Below are positions 43,224 to 52,117 of a stretch of DNA of 64,000 nt, one piece after another (within the stretch, counting starts at the first letter, position 1; each line of letters opens with the position of its first letter). Origin of the DNA: Cytobacillus dafuensis (GTDB taxonomy: Bacteria; Bacillota; Bacilli; Bacillales; Cytobacillaceae); the NCBI RefSeq assembly GCF_007995155.1, contig NZ_CP042593.1, forward strand, positions 4,692,001 to 4,756,000. Reading direction: 5' to 3'. The notes beneath the pieces were generated by a model. The model was not told the origin of the DNA. It saw only the letters and a list, made by a program, of their open reading frames with translations, and made no database searches. The translations under genes and the position numbers were made by a program.

Positions 43224-43880
43224 CTAAATATATTTGCTTCCTTCCCTGACACTTAATTTAGGAAGATGGGTGGATTCTATAAATGCCTTTACAGAAGTGG
43301 GGTTTGTTTTGGAGTATTCCCTCAATGTCCAGCCGATGGCTTTTTGAATAAAAAACTCCTTGCTCTCTTTATTTTGCTGAATATAGCGATATAATAGTTC
43401 TTCATTTGTACGCTCTTTATATTTTAATTGAAAAAGAATGGCGGTCCTCCTTAACCATAAATGATCACCATAAGCCCACGTATCTATCTCTTCTGAAATT
43501 ACTTCCGGATGATTGGCTGCAATGGTTCCCACTGGTTTCGAAGCTAGCAGATCCACTGTATCCCACCATGGCTTCATCATAATAAGCTTCTTCATGAGCG
43601 GCAGATGCTGCTTGTCCAGTTTTTTTAAAGAGCGCCCGATATAATCGAGCGCAGCATACTGGTATTCCCTTTCATCCTTCTCCCATAATGCAGTCACTAA
43701 GTCCGGCTGAAAGCTTTTCTTCAATATTCCGCTTTCCTGATAAAAAAGCTTCATCAACTGATTTCTTTCCGGTGTTTTAATTCCAAGGAAAGGAAAGTGA
43801 TTTTTCATATAGTTTTCCATCGGGATCGCCTTTTCCCTATTCCTTTTCTGCTCAAAAAGGTCAACTAATAATTGAATCAT
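43224..43880 (-). CDS. AlkD-like DNA alkylation repair protein
   Basis: 218 residues made up of HEAT-like helical repeats. Family pattern: MENYMKNHFPFLGIKTPERNQL, the WDTVDLLAS segment, and WLRRTAILFQL with the conserved Arg. AlkD-family glycosylases remove 3-methyladenine or 7-methylguanine without flipping the base. AAAGGAG precedes the ATG. No other repair gene is adjacent. Confidence 0.87.
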   Translation of the reverse strand: MIQLLVDLFEQKRNREKAIPMENYMKNHFPFLGIKTPERNQLMKLFYQESGILKKSFQPDLVTALWEKDEREYQYAALDYIGRSLKKLDKQHLPLMKKLIMMKPWWDTVDLLASKPVGTIAANHPEVISEEIDTWAYGDHLWLRRTAILFQLKYKERTNEELLYRYIQQNKESKEFFIQKAIGWTLREYSKTNPTSVKAFIESTHLPKLSVREGSKYI

Positions 43881-43942
43881 GTTATGTACTCCTTTTTTAA
43901 ACTAAAAAAGGCATCACTGCCCTTATGCAGTATGCCCATTTA

Positions 43943-44134
43943 TCAAAATGGCCCGTTGCTATGATCATTTTTCATATTATGCATATAGGATTCGACATAT
44001 GCTTTTTCCATTTCTGAAACATGCTTTTCATTTTCATTTGGATCAAAATTTCGAATTCCATTCTTTTTATTCCACCAATCGACGATGACACCAATACCAA
44101 GTAATACGATACAGAAAATAAGGAGATACCACAT
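43943..44134 (-). CDS. Small single-helix membrane protein, 63 residues
   Basis: One N-terminal membrane helix (MWYLLIFCIVLLGIGVIVDWW), a basic stop-transfer patch (NKKNGIRN), and an acidic then His/Asn-rich tail. A strong SD (AAAGGGGTGATG) supports translation. Family not recognised. Confidence 0.72.
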   Translation of the reverse strand: MWYLLIFCIVLLGIGVIVDWWNKKNGIRNFDPNENEKHVSEMEKAYVESYMHNMKNDHSNGPF

Positions 44135-44274
44135 ATTTCATCACCCCTTTGTTTAATTTTAACATTTTTCTGACAATAAAGACAGTCAAATTGACTTTTT
44201 TTACATTTACTGGTGATTAAATAAGTTTTTGCTTGCATCTCTCGTTACGTTAGGTTTTATGATTAATATAGATA

Positions 44275-44434
44275 ATAAAGTGAAACTTCAATCAGTGGGG
44301 GTTTTCCTTCATCCCACACTGATTGTTAGTTGAACCAATCGGGCTTTTACGGGCTGTTGATCCCACACTTAGAAATTTATTCTTAACTCAACTTCTTGAA
44401 GTGGGGGTCTTACAGCCCGTTAATCTGCGATAAA
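44275..44434 (+). repeat. Dispersed structured repeat, family C copy 2
   Basis: Two hairpins: CAATCAG...CTGATTG around GTGGGGG/CCCACAC, and ACGGGCTG...CAGCCCGT around CCCACACTT/AAGTGGGGG. Between copies 2 and 3 the paired bases change together (CAATCAG/CTGATTG to CCATCAG/CTGATGG; GGGCTG/CAGCCC to GGGCAG/CTGCCC). It ends at TGCGATAAA, one base before the MerR SD. Confidence 0.82.
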
Positions 44435-44449
44435 TGGGGAGGCAAAACC

Positions 44450-45214
44450 ATGACAGCCAACTATTCCATCGGACAATTTTCAAAAAAGACTGGTACGACT
44501 ATTAGAACTCTTCGTTACTATGATGAAATCGGCATTTTGAAGCCTGCATTCATTACAGAGTCAGGACGAAGATATTATTCAGATGATGATTTAATTAAAT
44601 TGCAAAAAATTGTCTCACTAAAATATTTAGGCTATTCATTAGAGAAAATTACGGAGTTTATTCATATGAACGAATGGAATTTAAAGGATTCCCTAACTTT
44701 TCAGAGAAAAGAAATGCTGCAAAAAAAGCTGCACATCGAAAACGTAATCCGTGCACTCGATCATGCCCTTCATATTATAGACGATGATGGGGAGGTCGAT
44801 TCCTCCATCTTTATCTCGCTTATTAATAATATTCAGATGGAAAGTGAGCATAAAGAGTGGCTGAAAGGATTTATCGAGGAGCAAAAGGTTGACGCAATGT
44901 TTAATATATCAGAGGAGAAGCAGCTGGAATTGAATAAGAAGGCTCTCGAGATTTTCTCTGGATTAAAGCTGCAATTTGGGCAGGATCCTGCGAGCAGTCA
45001 AGTTCAAGAGCTGATAAAGGACTATATGGAAATTGTTCATGAAATTACTGGAGACGATCTAAAATTGATCCAAGATCTTTACGAAAAAGATATTGTCATT
45101 GATGATGATCCACAGCTCTTTCATTCCCCATTTACTTCAGAGGAGGAAGAATGGGTGACAAAGGCAATGGACATTTATTTAAGAAAGAAGGGTGTGATTG
45201 TCGATGGAAAGTAA
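44450..45214 (+). CDS. MerR-family regulator of the ABC exporter
   Basis: 254 residues. N-terminal MerR HTH: YSIGQFSKKTGTTIRTLRYYDEIGILKP. The long C-terminal half resembles the TipAS-type antibiotic-binding domain in layout, though this is not certain. The start is the ATG at 44450 behind GGGGAGG; the frame opens earlier, inside repeat C2, but without an SD. It overlaps the ABC gene by 11 bases, so it likely senses a drug and controls the exporter. Confidence 0.88.
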   Translation: MTANYSIGQFSKKTGTTIRTLRYYDEIGILKPAFITESGRRYYSDDDLIKLQKIVSLKYLGYSLEKITEFIHMNEWNLKDSLTFQRKEMLQKKLHIENVIRALDHALHIIDDDGEVDSSIFISLINNIQMESEHKEWLKGFIEEQKVDAMFNISEEKQLELNKKALEIFSGLKLQFGQDPASSQVQELIKDYMEIVHEITGDDLKLIQDLYEKDIVIDDDPQLFHSPFTSEEEEWVTKAMDIYLRKKGVIVDGK

Positions 45215-46961
45215 AGTGACTAAAAAAAGCCAAAGCAGTACAAACTGGAGATCCTTCTGGCAATTATTAAAAGAAGCAAATCCTCCAAAGTGGATTTTTA
45301 TTTTAGCAATCGTACTAAGCCTCATTGAAACGGGGGCAGGGTTGATTGTTCCGCTTTTTACAAAAAATCTCGTTGATCAGCTTGCAGCATCTGCACTAGA
45401 AACTTCCTTGATCGTTTTGCTGGCATCCGCCTTTATCATCCAAACGATTTCTTCAGGCTTCTCGTTTTACTTCATGACTTACATTGGAGAGTCGATCGTG
45501 GCTTCTATTCGAAAACGACTATGGAAGCAAATTTTACACTTGCCAATTCCTTTTTTTGACAAGCATCAATCAGGGGAAACAATGAGCAGGTTAACACAGG
45601 ATACAAATATTGTAAAAACCCTTATTACACAGCATATGATTACATTTTTAACAGGGCTCATCTCAATTATCGGAGCCGTTTCCATTCTATTAATGATCGA
45701 CTGGAAAATGACCTTAATTATGATTATTTCTGTACCTATTTCGATCGGATTGATTATGCCGCTCGGACAAAAAATGTATAAAATATCAAAAGCCACACAG
45801 GATGAAATGGCTGATTTTTCCGGTAACCTTGGTCGTGTTCTTACAGACATCCGTCTTGTGAAAGCCTACCATGCGGAAAATGCAGAAAAAGCCCGTGGCG
45901 AAAAAGGAATAAAGCATCTATTCCAATTCGGGCTGAGAGAAGCGAGGATTCAAGCAATCATTTCTCCATTTATGACCTTTGTGATGATGCTTGTCCTTGT
46001 GATTCTCATTGGCTATGGAGGGGTACGCGTTGCCTCTGGTGATTTAACAGCAGGCTCGCTTGTCGCCATCATTATTTATATGTTCCAAATCATTGTTCCT
46101 TTTACGCAAATGGCTTCATTCTTTACAGCTTTTCAAAAAGCAATTGGAGCAACGGAACGAATCCAAGGGATCCTAAGCCTAAATAATGAGCCATCCGAAC
46201 AGACACTTCTTGTGGAGGACCCTGCTCAAAATCTTACGTTCCAAAATCTTTCATTCTCTTACAAAGAAAATCCGATTATCAAAAATATAAATTTAACACT
46301 TCCTGCTGGAAAAACAACTGCTTTCGTAGGACCAAGCGGCGGAGGAAAAACAACTCTTTTTGCACTGCTTGAACGCTTTTATGAACCTGATAGCGGGTTG
46401 ATCAGGCTAGGCGAAACAAATATTAAAGATTTCAACCTCCGTTCATGGAGAAGCCAAATTGGCTATGTGTCACAGGAAAGTCCCCTTATGTCGGGCTCCA
46501 TAAAAGACAATATTATTTATGGAATAGAAAGAACAGTATCTAATCAAGAAATCGTGGAAGCCGCTAAGCTTGCCCACGCAGCAGAATTTATTGAACGGCT
46601 GCCGGATGGGTATGAAACAGAGGTAGGAGAGAGAGGAATGAAGCTTTCCGGCGGACAAAGGCAAAGAATTGCTATTGCACGAGCCATTATCCGCAATCCA
46701 AAGATCCTTCTCCTTGATGAAGCCACATCCAATCTTGATAGCGCCTCCGAGCATCTTGTTCAAAGGGCACTTCAACAACTCATGGACGGCAGAACGACTT
46801 TAATGATCGCCCACCGCTTATCAACGATTGTTGATGCGGACCAGATCGCCGTTGTTGAGGCTGGAACCATTACAGGTACTGGGACACATTCTGAATTACT
46901 AGAAACCCATTCTCTCTATCGGGAGCTTGCTGAACAGCAGTTTGAACATTCATTTAATTGA
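45204..46961 (+). CDS. ABC multidrug exporter, half-transporter (BmrA/LmrA-like)
   Basis: 585 residues. Six-helix membrane domain (1-320) with HLPIPFFDKHQSGETMSRLT, then the ATPase: Walker A GPSGGGKTT, signature LSGGQRQR, Walker B ILLLDEATSNLD, and H-loop IAHRLST. It would work as a homodimer to pump hydrophobic compounds. The ATG at 45204 is chosen over the TTG at 45198. Confidence 0.92.
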   Translation: MESKVTKKSQSSTNWRSFWQLLKEANPPKWIFILAIVLSLIETGAGLIVPLFTKNLVDQLAASALETSLIVLLASAFIIQTISSGFSFYFMTYIGESIVASIRKRLWKQILHLPIPFFDKHQSGETMSRLTQDTNIVKTLITQHMITFLTGLISIIGAVSILLMIDWKMTLIMIISVPISIGLIMPLGQKMYKISKATQDEMADFSGNLGRVLTDIRLVKAYHAENAEKARGEKGIKHLFQFGLREARIQAIISPFMTFVMMLVLVILIGYGGVRVASGDLTAGSLVAIIIYMFQIIVPFTQMASFFTAFQKAIGATERIQGILSLNNEPSEQTLLVEDPAQNLTFQNLSFSYKENPIIKNINLTLPAGKTTAFVGPSGGGKTTLFALLERFYEPDSGLIRLGETNIKDFNLRSWRSQIGYVSQESPLMSGSIKDNIIYGIERTVSNQEIVEAAKLAHAAEFIERLPDGYETEVGERGMKLSGGQRQRIAIARAIIRNPKILLLDEATSNLDSASEHLVQRALQQLMDGRTTLMIAHRLSTIVDADQIAVVEAGTITGTGTHSELLETHSLYRELAEQQFEHSFN

Positions 46962-46965
46962 GCAG

Positions 46966-46997
46966 AAAGGTTAGCCTTTTTACCGGCTAACCTTTTT
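46966..46997 (+). terminator. Terminator of the MerR-ABC operon
   Basis: AAAGGTTAGCC-TTTTTACC-GGCTAACCTTT followed by T; 11-bp stem. Confidence 0.92.
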
Positions 46998-47114
46998 CTC
47001 ATATCACCGAAACAAGTAAAAGGTTTCGTTTAATTATTCTGAATTAGAGGAATATTGGTAATTTTGTCGAAAATAATAGTGGTAAACAGTTTATTTTTTA
47101 GGAGGTTAATACCA

Positions 47115-48434
47115 TTGAAGTCGTTAGTTTCTTTTTTTAACCGCGTCATGCAGCGGTTCTTGCCCGATCCATTTTTATTTGTCATCATTTTAACTTTTGT
47201 CGTTTTTGGATTAGGGCTTATTTTCACTGACAGCGGGCCATATCAAATGGTTCAGCATTGGGGCACTGGCTTCTGGGGGCTTCTCACGTTCTCCATGCAG
47301 ATGGTGCTCGTATTAGTTACAGGCCACGTACTAGCAAGCAGCCAGATTTTCAAAAAAGGGTTAGGCGCACTTGCAAGCACTGCGAAATCGCCAGGTCAGG
47401 CTATTATTATTGTCACGGTTGTTTCCATCATTGCCAGCTTAATTAACTGGGGATTCGGACTTGTTATTGGAGCTCTATTCGCAAAGGAATTAGCGAAAAA
47501 GGTGAAAAATGTAGACTACCGTCTTTTAATTGCCAGCGCTTACTCTGGATTTGTCGTTTGGCATGGGGGGATATCAGGGTCTGTGCCTTTAACGATTGCC
47601 ACAAAAGGCCATTTTACAGAGGATATGATTGGAATCATCCCAACGGATCAAACCATTTTTGCTGTATTTAATATGGTGATTGTAGGAGGTATTTTTTTAA
47701 TTATTCCATTTGTTAATAGAATGATGATGCCATCCAAGGAAGAAACGATTACGATTGATCCAGCGATTTTACAGGATGATGTTCAGGCAGCCACTTTAGA
47801 AAAAGGGGCAATGACGCCTGCTGAAAAGCTTGAAAACAGCCGTATTATTTCTTTATTAATCGGGATCTTCGGATTAGTATTCCTATTCTATTATTTTGCT
47901 ACTAACGGATTTAAATTGAATCTTGATATTGTTAATTTCTTATTCCTATTCTTAGGCATCCTTTTCCATGGAACTCCAAAGCATTTCCTTGATGCTGTCC
48001 TTAATGCAGTAAAAGGGGCAAGCGGAATTATTATACAGTTCCCTTTCTATGCAGGAATTATGGGCATGATGACTGCTTCAGGTTTAGCAGCTGTTATTTC
48101 GGAAGCCTTCGTATCGATTTCAAATGATTTTACCTTCCCATTCTTTGCTTTTATCAGTGCTGGGATTGTGAATATCTTTGTTCCGTCGGGAGGAGGCCAA
48201 TGGGCTGTACAAGGACCTATCATGCTTGAAGCGGCTCAGGCATTAAATGCCTCTATTCCAAAAACAGCCATGGCGGTGGCTTGGGGAGATGCATGGACAA
48301 ATTTAATTCAGCCATTCTGGGCTCTTCCAGCTTTAGCCATTGCCGGTTTGAGAGCCAAGGATATTATGGGATATTGTGTCCTAACGCTAGTCGTATCGGG
48401 TGTCATTATTTCGCTCGGTCTTACATTTTTTTAA
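47115..48434 (+). CDS. Short-chain fatty acid transporter, AtoE family
   Basis: 439 residues with about 11 helices. Family segments: INWGFGLVIGALFAKELAKKV, HGGISGSVPL and NIFVPSGGGQWAVQGPIM, which match E. coli AtoE. Probable substrates are acetoacetate or butyrate. The start is a TTG at 47115 behind TAGGAGG; the longer frame lacks an SD. No catabolic partners are nearby. Confidence 0.9.
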   Translation: MKSLVSFFNRVMQRFLPDPFLFVIILTFVVFGLGLIFTDSGPYQMVQHWGTGFWGLLTFSMQMVLVLVTGHVLASSQIFKKGLGALASTAKSPGQAIIIVTVVSIIASLINWGFGLVIGALFAKELAKKVKNVDYRLLIASAYSGFVVWHGGISGSVPLTIATKGHFTEDMIGIIPTDQTIFAVFNMVIVGGIFLIIPFVNRMMMPSKEETITIDPAILQDDVQAATLEKGAMTPAEKLENSRIISLLIGIFGLVFLFYYFATNGFKLNLDIVNFLFLFLGILFHGTPKHFLDAVLNAVKGASGIIIQFPFYAGIMGMMTASGLAAVISEAFVSISNDFTFPFFAFISAGIVNIFVPSGGGQWAVQGPIMLEAAQALNASIPKTAMAVAWGDAWTNLIQPFWALPALAIAGLRAKDIMGYCVLTLVVSGVIISLGLTFF

Positions 48435-48457
48435 ATAAAGCCTAAATTACTTGTCTT

Positions 48458-48530
48458 GCCTGTGGGGTATACGGCAAAATTCTGATTCTTTTTTGAATCG
48501 CATTTTAATTGTGTGCTCCACAGGCTTTTT
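48458..48530 (+). terminator. Terminator of the AtoE-like gene
   Basis: GCCTGTGG (48458-48465) with CCACAGGC (48518-48525) and a long, partly self-paired loop, followed by TTTTT. Confidence 0.7.
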
Positions 48531-48569
48531 GGTATTTAACTGGCTCGCATGTGCTGTTAGAGACTATTA

Positions 48570-49172
48570 TTCTAACTTTTTTATTTTTAGGATCTATTTC
48601 GGGCTTTATTTGACCACACTCTCTCTTTTTTTCGCTTTTGATGGTCTATTCCGAGATTTTTCTGACCACTCTCTCTCTTTTTTTCACCTTTGATGGTCTA
48701 TTTCAGGCTTTTTTTGACCACACTCTCTCTTTTTTTCACCTTTGATGGTCTATTTCGGGCTTTTTCTGACCACTCTCTCTCTTTTTTTCGCTTTTAATGG
48801 TCTATTCCAGGCTTTTTCTGACCACTCTCTCTCTTTTTTTCGCCTTTGATGGTCTATTCCGAGATTATTCTGGCCACTCTCTCTCTTTTTTTCACCTTTA
48901 ATGGTCTATTTCGGGCTTTTTCTGACCACACTCTCTCTTTTTTTCGCCTTTGATGGTCTATTTCAGGCTTTTTCTGGCTACTCTCTCTCAAATTTTCACC
49001 TTTAATGGTCTATTTCAGGCTTTTTCTGACCACACTCTCTCTTTTTTTCGCCTTTGATGGTCTATTTCAGGCTTTTTCTGGCTACTCTCTCTCAAATTTT
49101 CACCTTTAATGGTCTATTTCGGGTTTTATTTGACCGTTATATCTCCTATCTTTACCTTTAATGGTCCCTAAA
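48570..49172. repeat. Tandem array, about 52-bp unit, 10-11 copies
   Basis: Units begin at TGACC(A) or a variant at 48611, 48663, 48715, 48769, 48819, 48871, 48923, 48975, 49027, 49079 and 49131. The pattern is TGACCACTCTCTCTC, T-run, CGCCTTTGATGGTCTATTTC, GGGCTTTTTC. One strand is almost only pyrimidines over long stretches. A 104-bp two-unit block (48923-49026) is repeated almost exactly at 49027-49130. The period is not a multiple of 3, so it is not coding. Confidence 0.9.
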
Positions 49173-49296
49173 CAAAGTTAATGTTTATTACTATTAAGCG
49201 GGGATAGAGCAATACCTACTCGCTATAACTCTTGTTTACAAAGGCAAAAGGACAAACATTCAGCTAATCCTACTCTTTTATTGTTTCAAAATTTGC

Positions 49297-50304
49297 CTAT
49301 ACTCTAACCGTTTCAGGCAGGTCCTGAAACCCCTCTTGATAGATTTTGCTAATAATGGATTCGATTTCAGGCTCTTCAACCGTTAAATCTTTAATGTTAT
49401 GAGTCTTTGTAATTTGTGAAATCAAATCCGAGGCCGATACTTCATCACGGTTAAATTTGATCCAGAAGCGGCTGCCTTCTTCTTTAAAAATCTCTCCTCC
49501 AGTAAGATGAGGTCTTTGTTTAGATTCTTCTAAATCAACAATTAAGGTGCGTGTTTTCCCAAATCTCTCCTTCACTAACGCTATTTCACCATCATACATT
49601 TTCGTACCATGATCAATGAGCACCATCCGTTCACAGAGCTTTTCAATATCCTCCATATCATGGGTCGTCAGAATAACGGTAATTTGTCTATCCTGATTAA
49701 TTTCCTTTATGAAGGTTCTCATCTTCTCCTTCGCAACAACATCAAGACCAATCGTCGGTTCATCTAAAAACAAAATAGGCGGGTCATGCAAAAGTGATGC
49801 CGCAATATCAGCACGCATCCTTTGGCCAAGAGATAATTGTCGAACCGGTGTATTTAAAAATTCATCTAAGCCTAGTATTTCCGTAAAGGTATCCATATTT
49901 TTCTTATACCTTTCATTAGACACTTGATAGATTTCCTTTAAAAGATCGAAAGATTCAATTGTAGGCAGATCCCACCATAGCTGTGTTCTTTGCCCGAACA
50001 CGACTCCAATGTTCTTGGCATTTTTCTGCCTATTTTCATAAGGGACAATCCCGTTTACGAGAACCTTTCCGTCACTTGGCACTAATATCCCCGTCAGCAT
50101 TTTAATGGTTGTTGATTTACCTGCACCATTCGGTCCAATATAACCGATGACCTCTCCCTTCTCAATCGAAAAGCTAATGTTCTTGACTGCCTCTTTTTTC
50201 GTATATTCTCGTTTCACTAAGCTTCTCAATGCACTCATCATGCCTGTTTCTCTTTTGGCTATCATAAAGTCTTTTCTTAAATTCTCTACTTCAATAATCG
50301 GCAT
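49297..50304 (-). CDS. ABC-2 exporter ATP-binding protein (long form)
   Basis: 335 residues. Walker A GPNGAGKST, signature LSLGQRMRAD, Walker B ILFLDEPTIGLD, and a C-terminal extension of about 90 residues. The GQRTQLWWDLP segment and the two DUF990-like permeases upstream define a common Gram-positive exporter of unknown substrate. The start is the ATG at 50304, with GAGGAGG at good spacing. Confidence 0.9.
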   Translation of the reverse strand: MPIIEVENLRKDFMIAKRETGMMSALRSLVKREYTKKEAVKNISFSIEKGEVIGYIGPNGAGKSTTIKMLTGILVPSDGKVLVNGIVPYENRQKNAKNIGVVFGQRTQLWWDLPTIESFDLLKEIYQVSNERYKKNMDTFTEILGLDEFLNTPVRQLSLGQRMRADIAASLLHDPPILFLDEPTIGLDVVAKEKMRTFIKEINQDRQITVILTTHDMEDIEKLCERMVLIDHGTKMYDGEIALVKERFGKTRTLIVDLEESKQRPHLTGGEIFKEEGSRFWIKFNRDEVSASDLISQITKTHNIKDLTVEEPEIESIISKIYQEGFQDLPETVRV

Positions 50305-50319
50305 TGTCATCCTCCTCAT

Positions 50320-51126
50320 CTATGAACCTGTGCTTTTATACCGGCTTAATCCGAGCATCCAGATCCAGTAGGCAATCATAAAGAACACCAACCCTACCAA
50401 TGGGGAAAAATATCCGATATAGGCAGGAAAGAACGGTGTTTCTTTTTCTAAAATAACGGCAGCAGGAAAATAATTCACGAATCCAAATGGAACGACAAAG
50501 GCTGTAAACCATTGAACAATCTTTGGATAAATCACTAAAGGATAGTTCGTTAAATTCCTTGCCGGGTACATCGCTACCCAATAAAACTGCTCTGATTTCG
50601 TCGTCCAGAACGCAAGCGCCGAAATGATGACGAGCATTCCTCCTTGAATGAGAATTCCTCCAATAATAGACGCTAATAAAAATAAGGTTTTCCCAATTGT
50701 CCAGCCGATATTTAGTTCAATGCTGACCCAAATAAATATTAAAATACTAAAAATAAACTGACCGAAAGAAGCGACATCAAACTTCATCGCCATAAAATGG
50801 AAAAACGGATTAATCGGCCTGACTAAAAACCGGTCAAAGGTTCCATTGATGATGTACGTATCTAAACTGCGAAAATGGAAGAATAAGATAATACAAAAAC
50901 CCCATGATAATATAGCTATGGCAAATAGGAAAAGCATCTCGAAAAAGCTCCATGAACCGAGCTCCTGAAACCGGTATAGCATGACCCACATTGTAATTGC
51001 CGTACCTGAATATGCCGTAATCAAACCGATAATTCGCATGAAAAAAGCAAAGCGGTATTGAAACTGTGCTCTAATACCTGCTGAAACAAGCTTAAAATAG
51101 AGATCCACATATTTTAGAATAGGCAT
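50320..51126 (-). CDS. ABC-2 exporter permease (DUF990-like, second)
   Basis: 268 residues with six helices; similar to the upstream permease in arrangement (FHFRSLDTYIINGTFDRFLVRPINPFFHF here). GGGGGATAG precedes the ATG. It is 15 bp upstream of the ATPase gene and 3 bp after the other permease. Confidence 0.85.
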   Translation of the reverse strand: MPILKYVDLYFKLVSAGIRAQFQYRFAFFMRIIGLITAYSGTAITMWVMLYRFQELGSWSFFEMLFLFAIAILSWGFCIILFFHFRSLDTYIINGTFDRFLVRPINPFFHFMAMKFDVASFGQFIFSILIFIWVSIELNIGWTIGKTLFLLASIIGGILIQGGMLVIISALAFWTTKSEQFYWVAMYPARNLTNYPLVIYPKIVQWFTAFVVPFGFVNYFPAAVILEKETPFFPAYIGYFSPLVGLVFFMIAYWIWMLGLSRYKSTGS

Positions 51127-51129
51127 ATT

Positions 51130-51933
51130 CTATCCCCCTTGAACGATGACTTTATGTGAGGCGCGATTCCAGACAAATCTCAAGAGGAAAAAACATACGA
51201 TGACCCAAAAAAGCTGTATGCCAATCGAGAAAAGGATTTCCCCGCTGGAAATTTCACCAATGAAAATAGCATTTGGTATGTAATAGATTCCTTGAAATGG
51301 CAGGTAGACTGCGATTTTTTCCAGCCAATCAGGAAAGAACCAAAGTGGAATTACAGAGCCAGACAGCAGTGACATCGCAAAATAGAATATATCCACAATC
51401 CCACCTGTTTCGACTAAAAAGAAGGATAACAGTCCAAATGCCATTTCGATGCAATATCGAATTAAAAATCCAATAAAGGCTGCTGCGATAAAATAAACCC
51501 AAGTCAGCCAGCTTGTAGGCACCATTAAATCCATAAAAATAAATAAAACAATATAGAGCGGTAAAAGAGCAGTGATGATATAAAATGCTACACTGCCAAA
51601 ATCCGCAAATAAATAGCGCAGGGGAACATTGAAGGGCCTCATTAGCTCAAGAGCAATATCTCCTGTTCTCACCTTCTCTTGAATCTCCCAAAGAGGAGTG
51701 CCCGCGCCATTAATCCCTGATAAAAATTGGCTAATGACTATGTAGGTAAGCATGGATTCAAAGCTGACGCCGCCTGCTTCTTCCCTTCCAGCATAAAGAG
51801 CGGTCCAAATAGATCCCCACATAAGCAGGAAGATGAGATTAGACCCAAGTCTCGACCAAACATCGAATCGATAAACAGCCGAGCGCAGGAAAGCTTTCCT
51901 TGTAAACATACAGTACATACGAAATTGAAGCAT
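51130..51933 (-). CDS. ABC-2 exporter permease (DUF990-like, first)
   Basis: 267 residues with six helices. QEKVRTGDIALELMRPFNVPL is the equivalent coupling segment. First gene of the three-gene run. Substrate unknown. It starts at the ATG at 51933 behind GCAGGTG. Confidence 0.85.
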   Translation of the reverse strand: MLQFRMYCMFTRKAFLRSAVYRFDVWSRLGSNLIFLLMWGSIWTALYAGREEAGGVSFESMLTYIVISQFLSGINGAGTPLWEIQEKVRTGDIALELMRPFNVPLRYLFADFGSVAFYIITALLPLYIVLFIFMDLMVPTSWLTWVYFIAAAFIGFLIRYCIEMAFGLLSFFLVETGGIVDIFYFAMSLLSGSVIPLWFFPDWLEKIAVYLPFQGIYYIPNAIFIGEISSGEILFSIGIQLFWVIVCFFLLRFVWNRASHKVIVQGG

Positions 51934-52117
51934 TTAATCACACCTGCTTTTTAATTTTTCTGACTATTCGTTATTTTAACATAAAATGGGTTAATGAGGT
52001 ATGAATGGATAAAATAAAGAGGAAAGCAGTGGAAGATAGAATAAAATAGTTGGCATTTATCCAATTATGCATTAAAATTACTTTTGGCTTATAAATATAA
52101 CAACATAGGTGATAGAT

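Noticed and set aside
47030..47227. Minus-strand ORF over the start of the AtoE-like gene
   Set aside because: It lies antisense to a clear gene, has no SD and has low-complexity composition.
48570..49172. CRISPR array
   Set aside because: Repeats are adjacent, with no unique spacers of constant length, and no cas genes are nearby.
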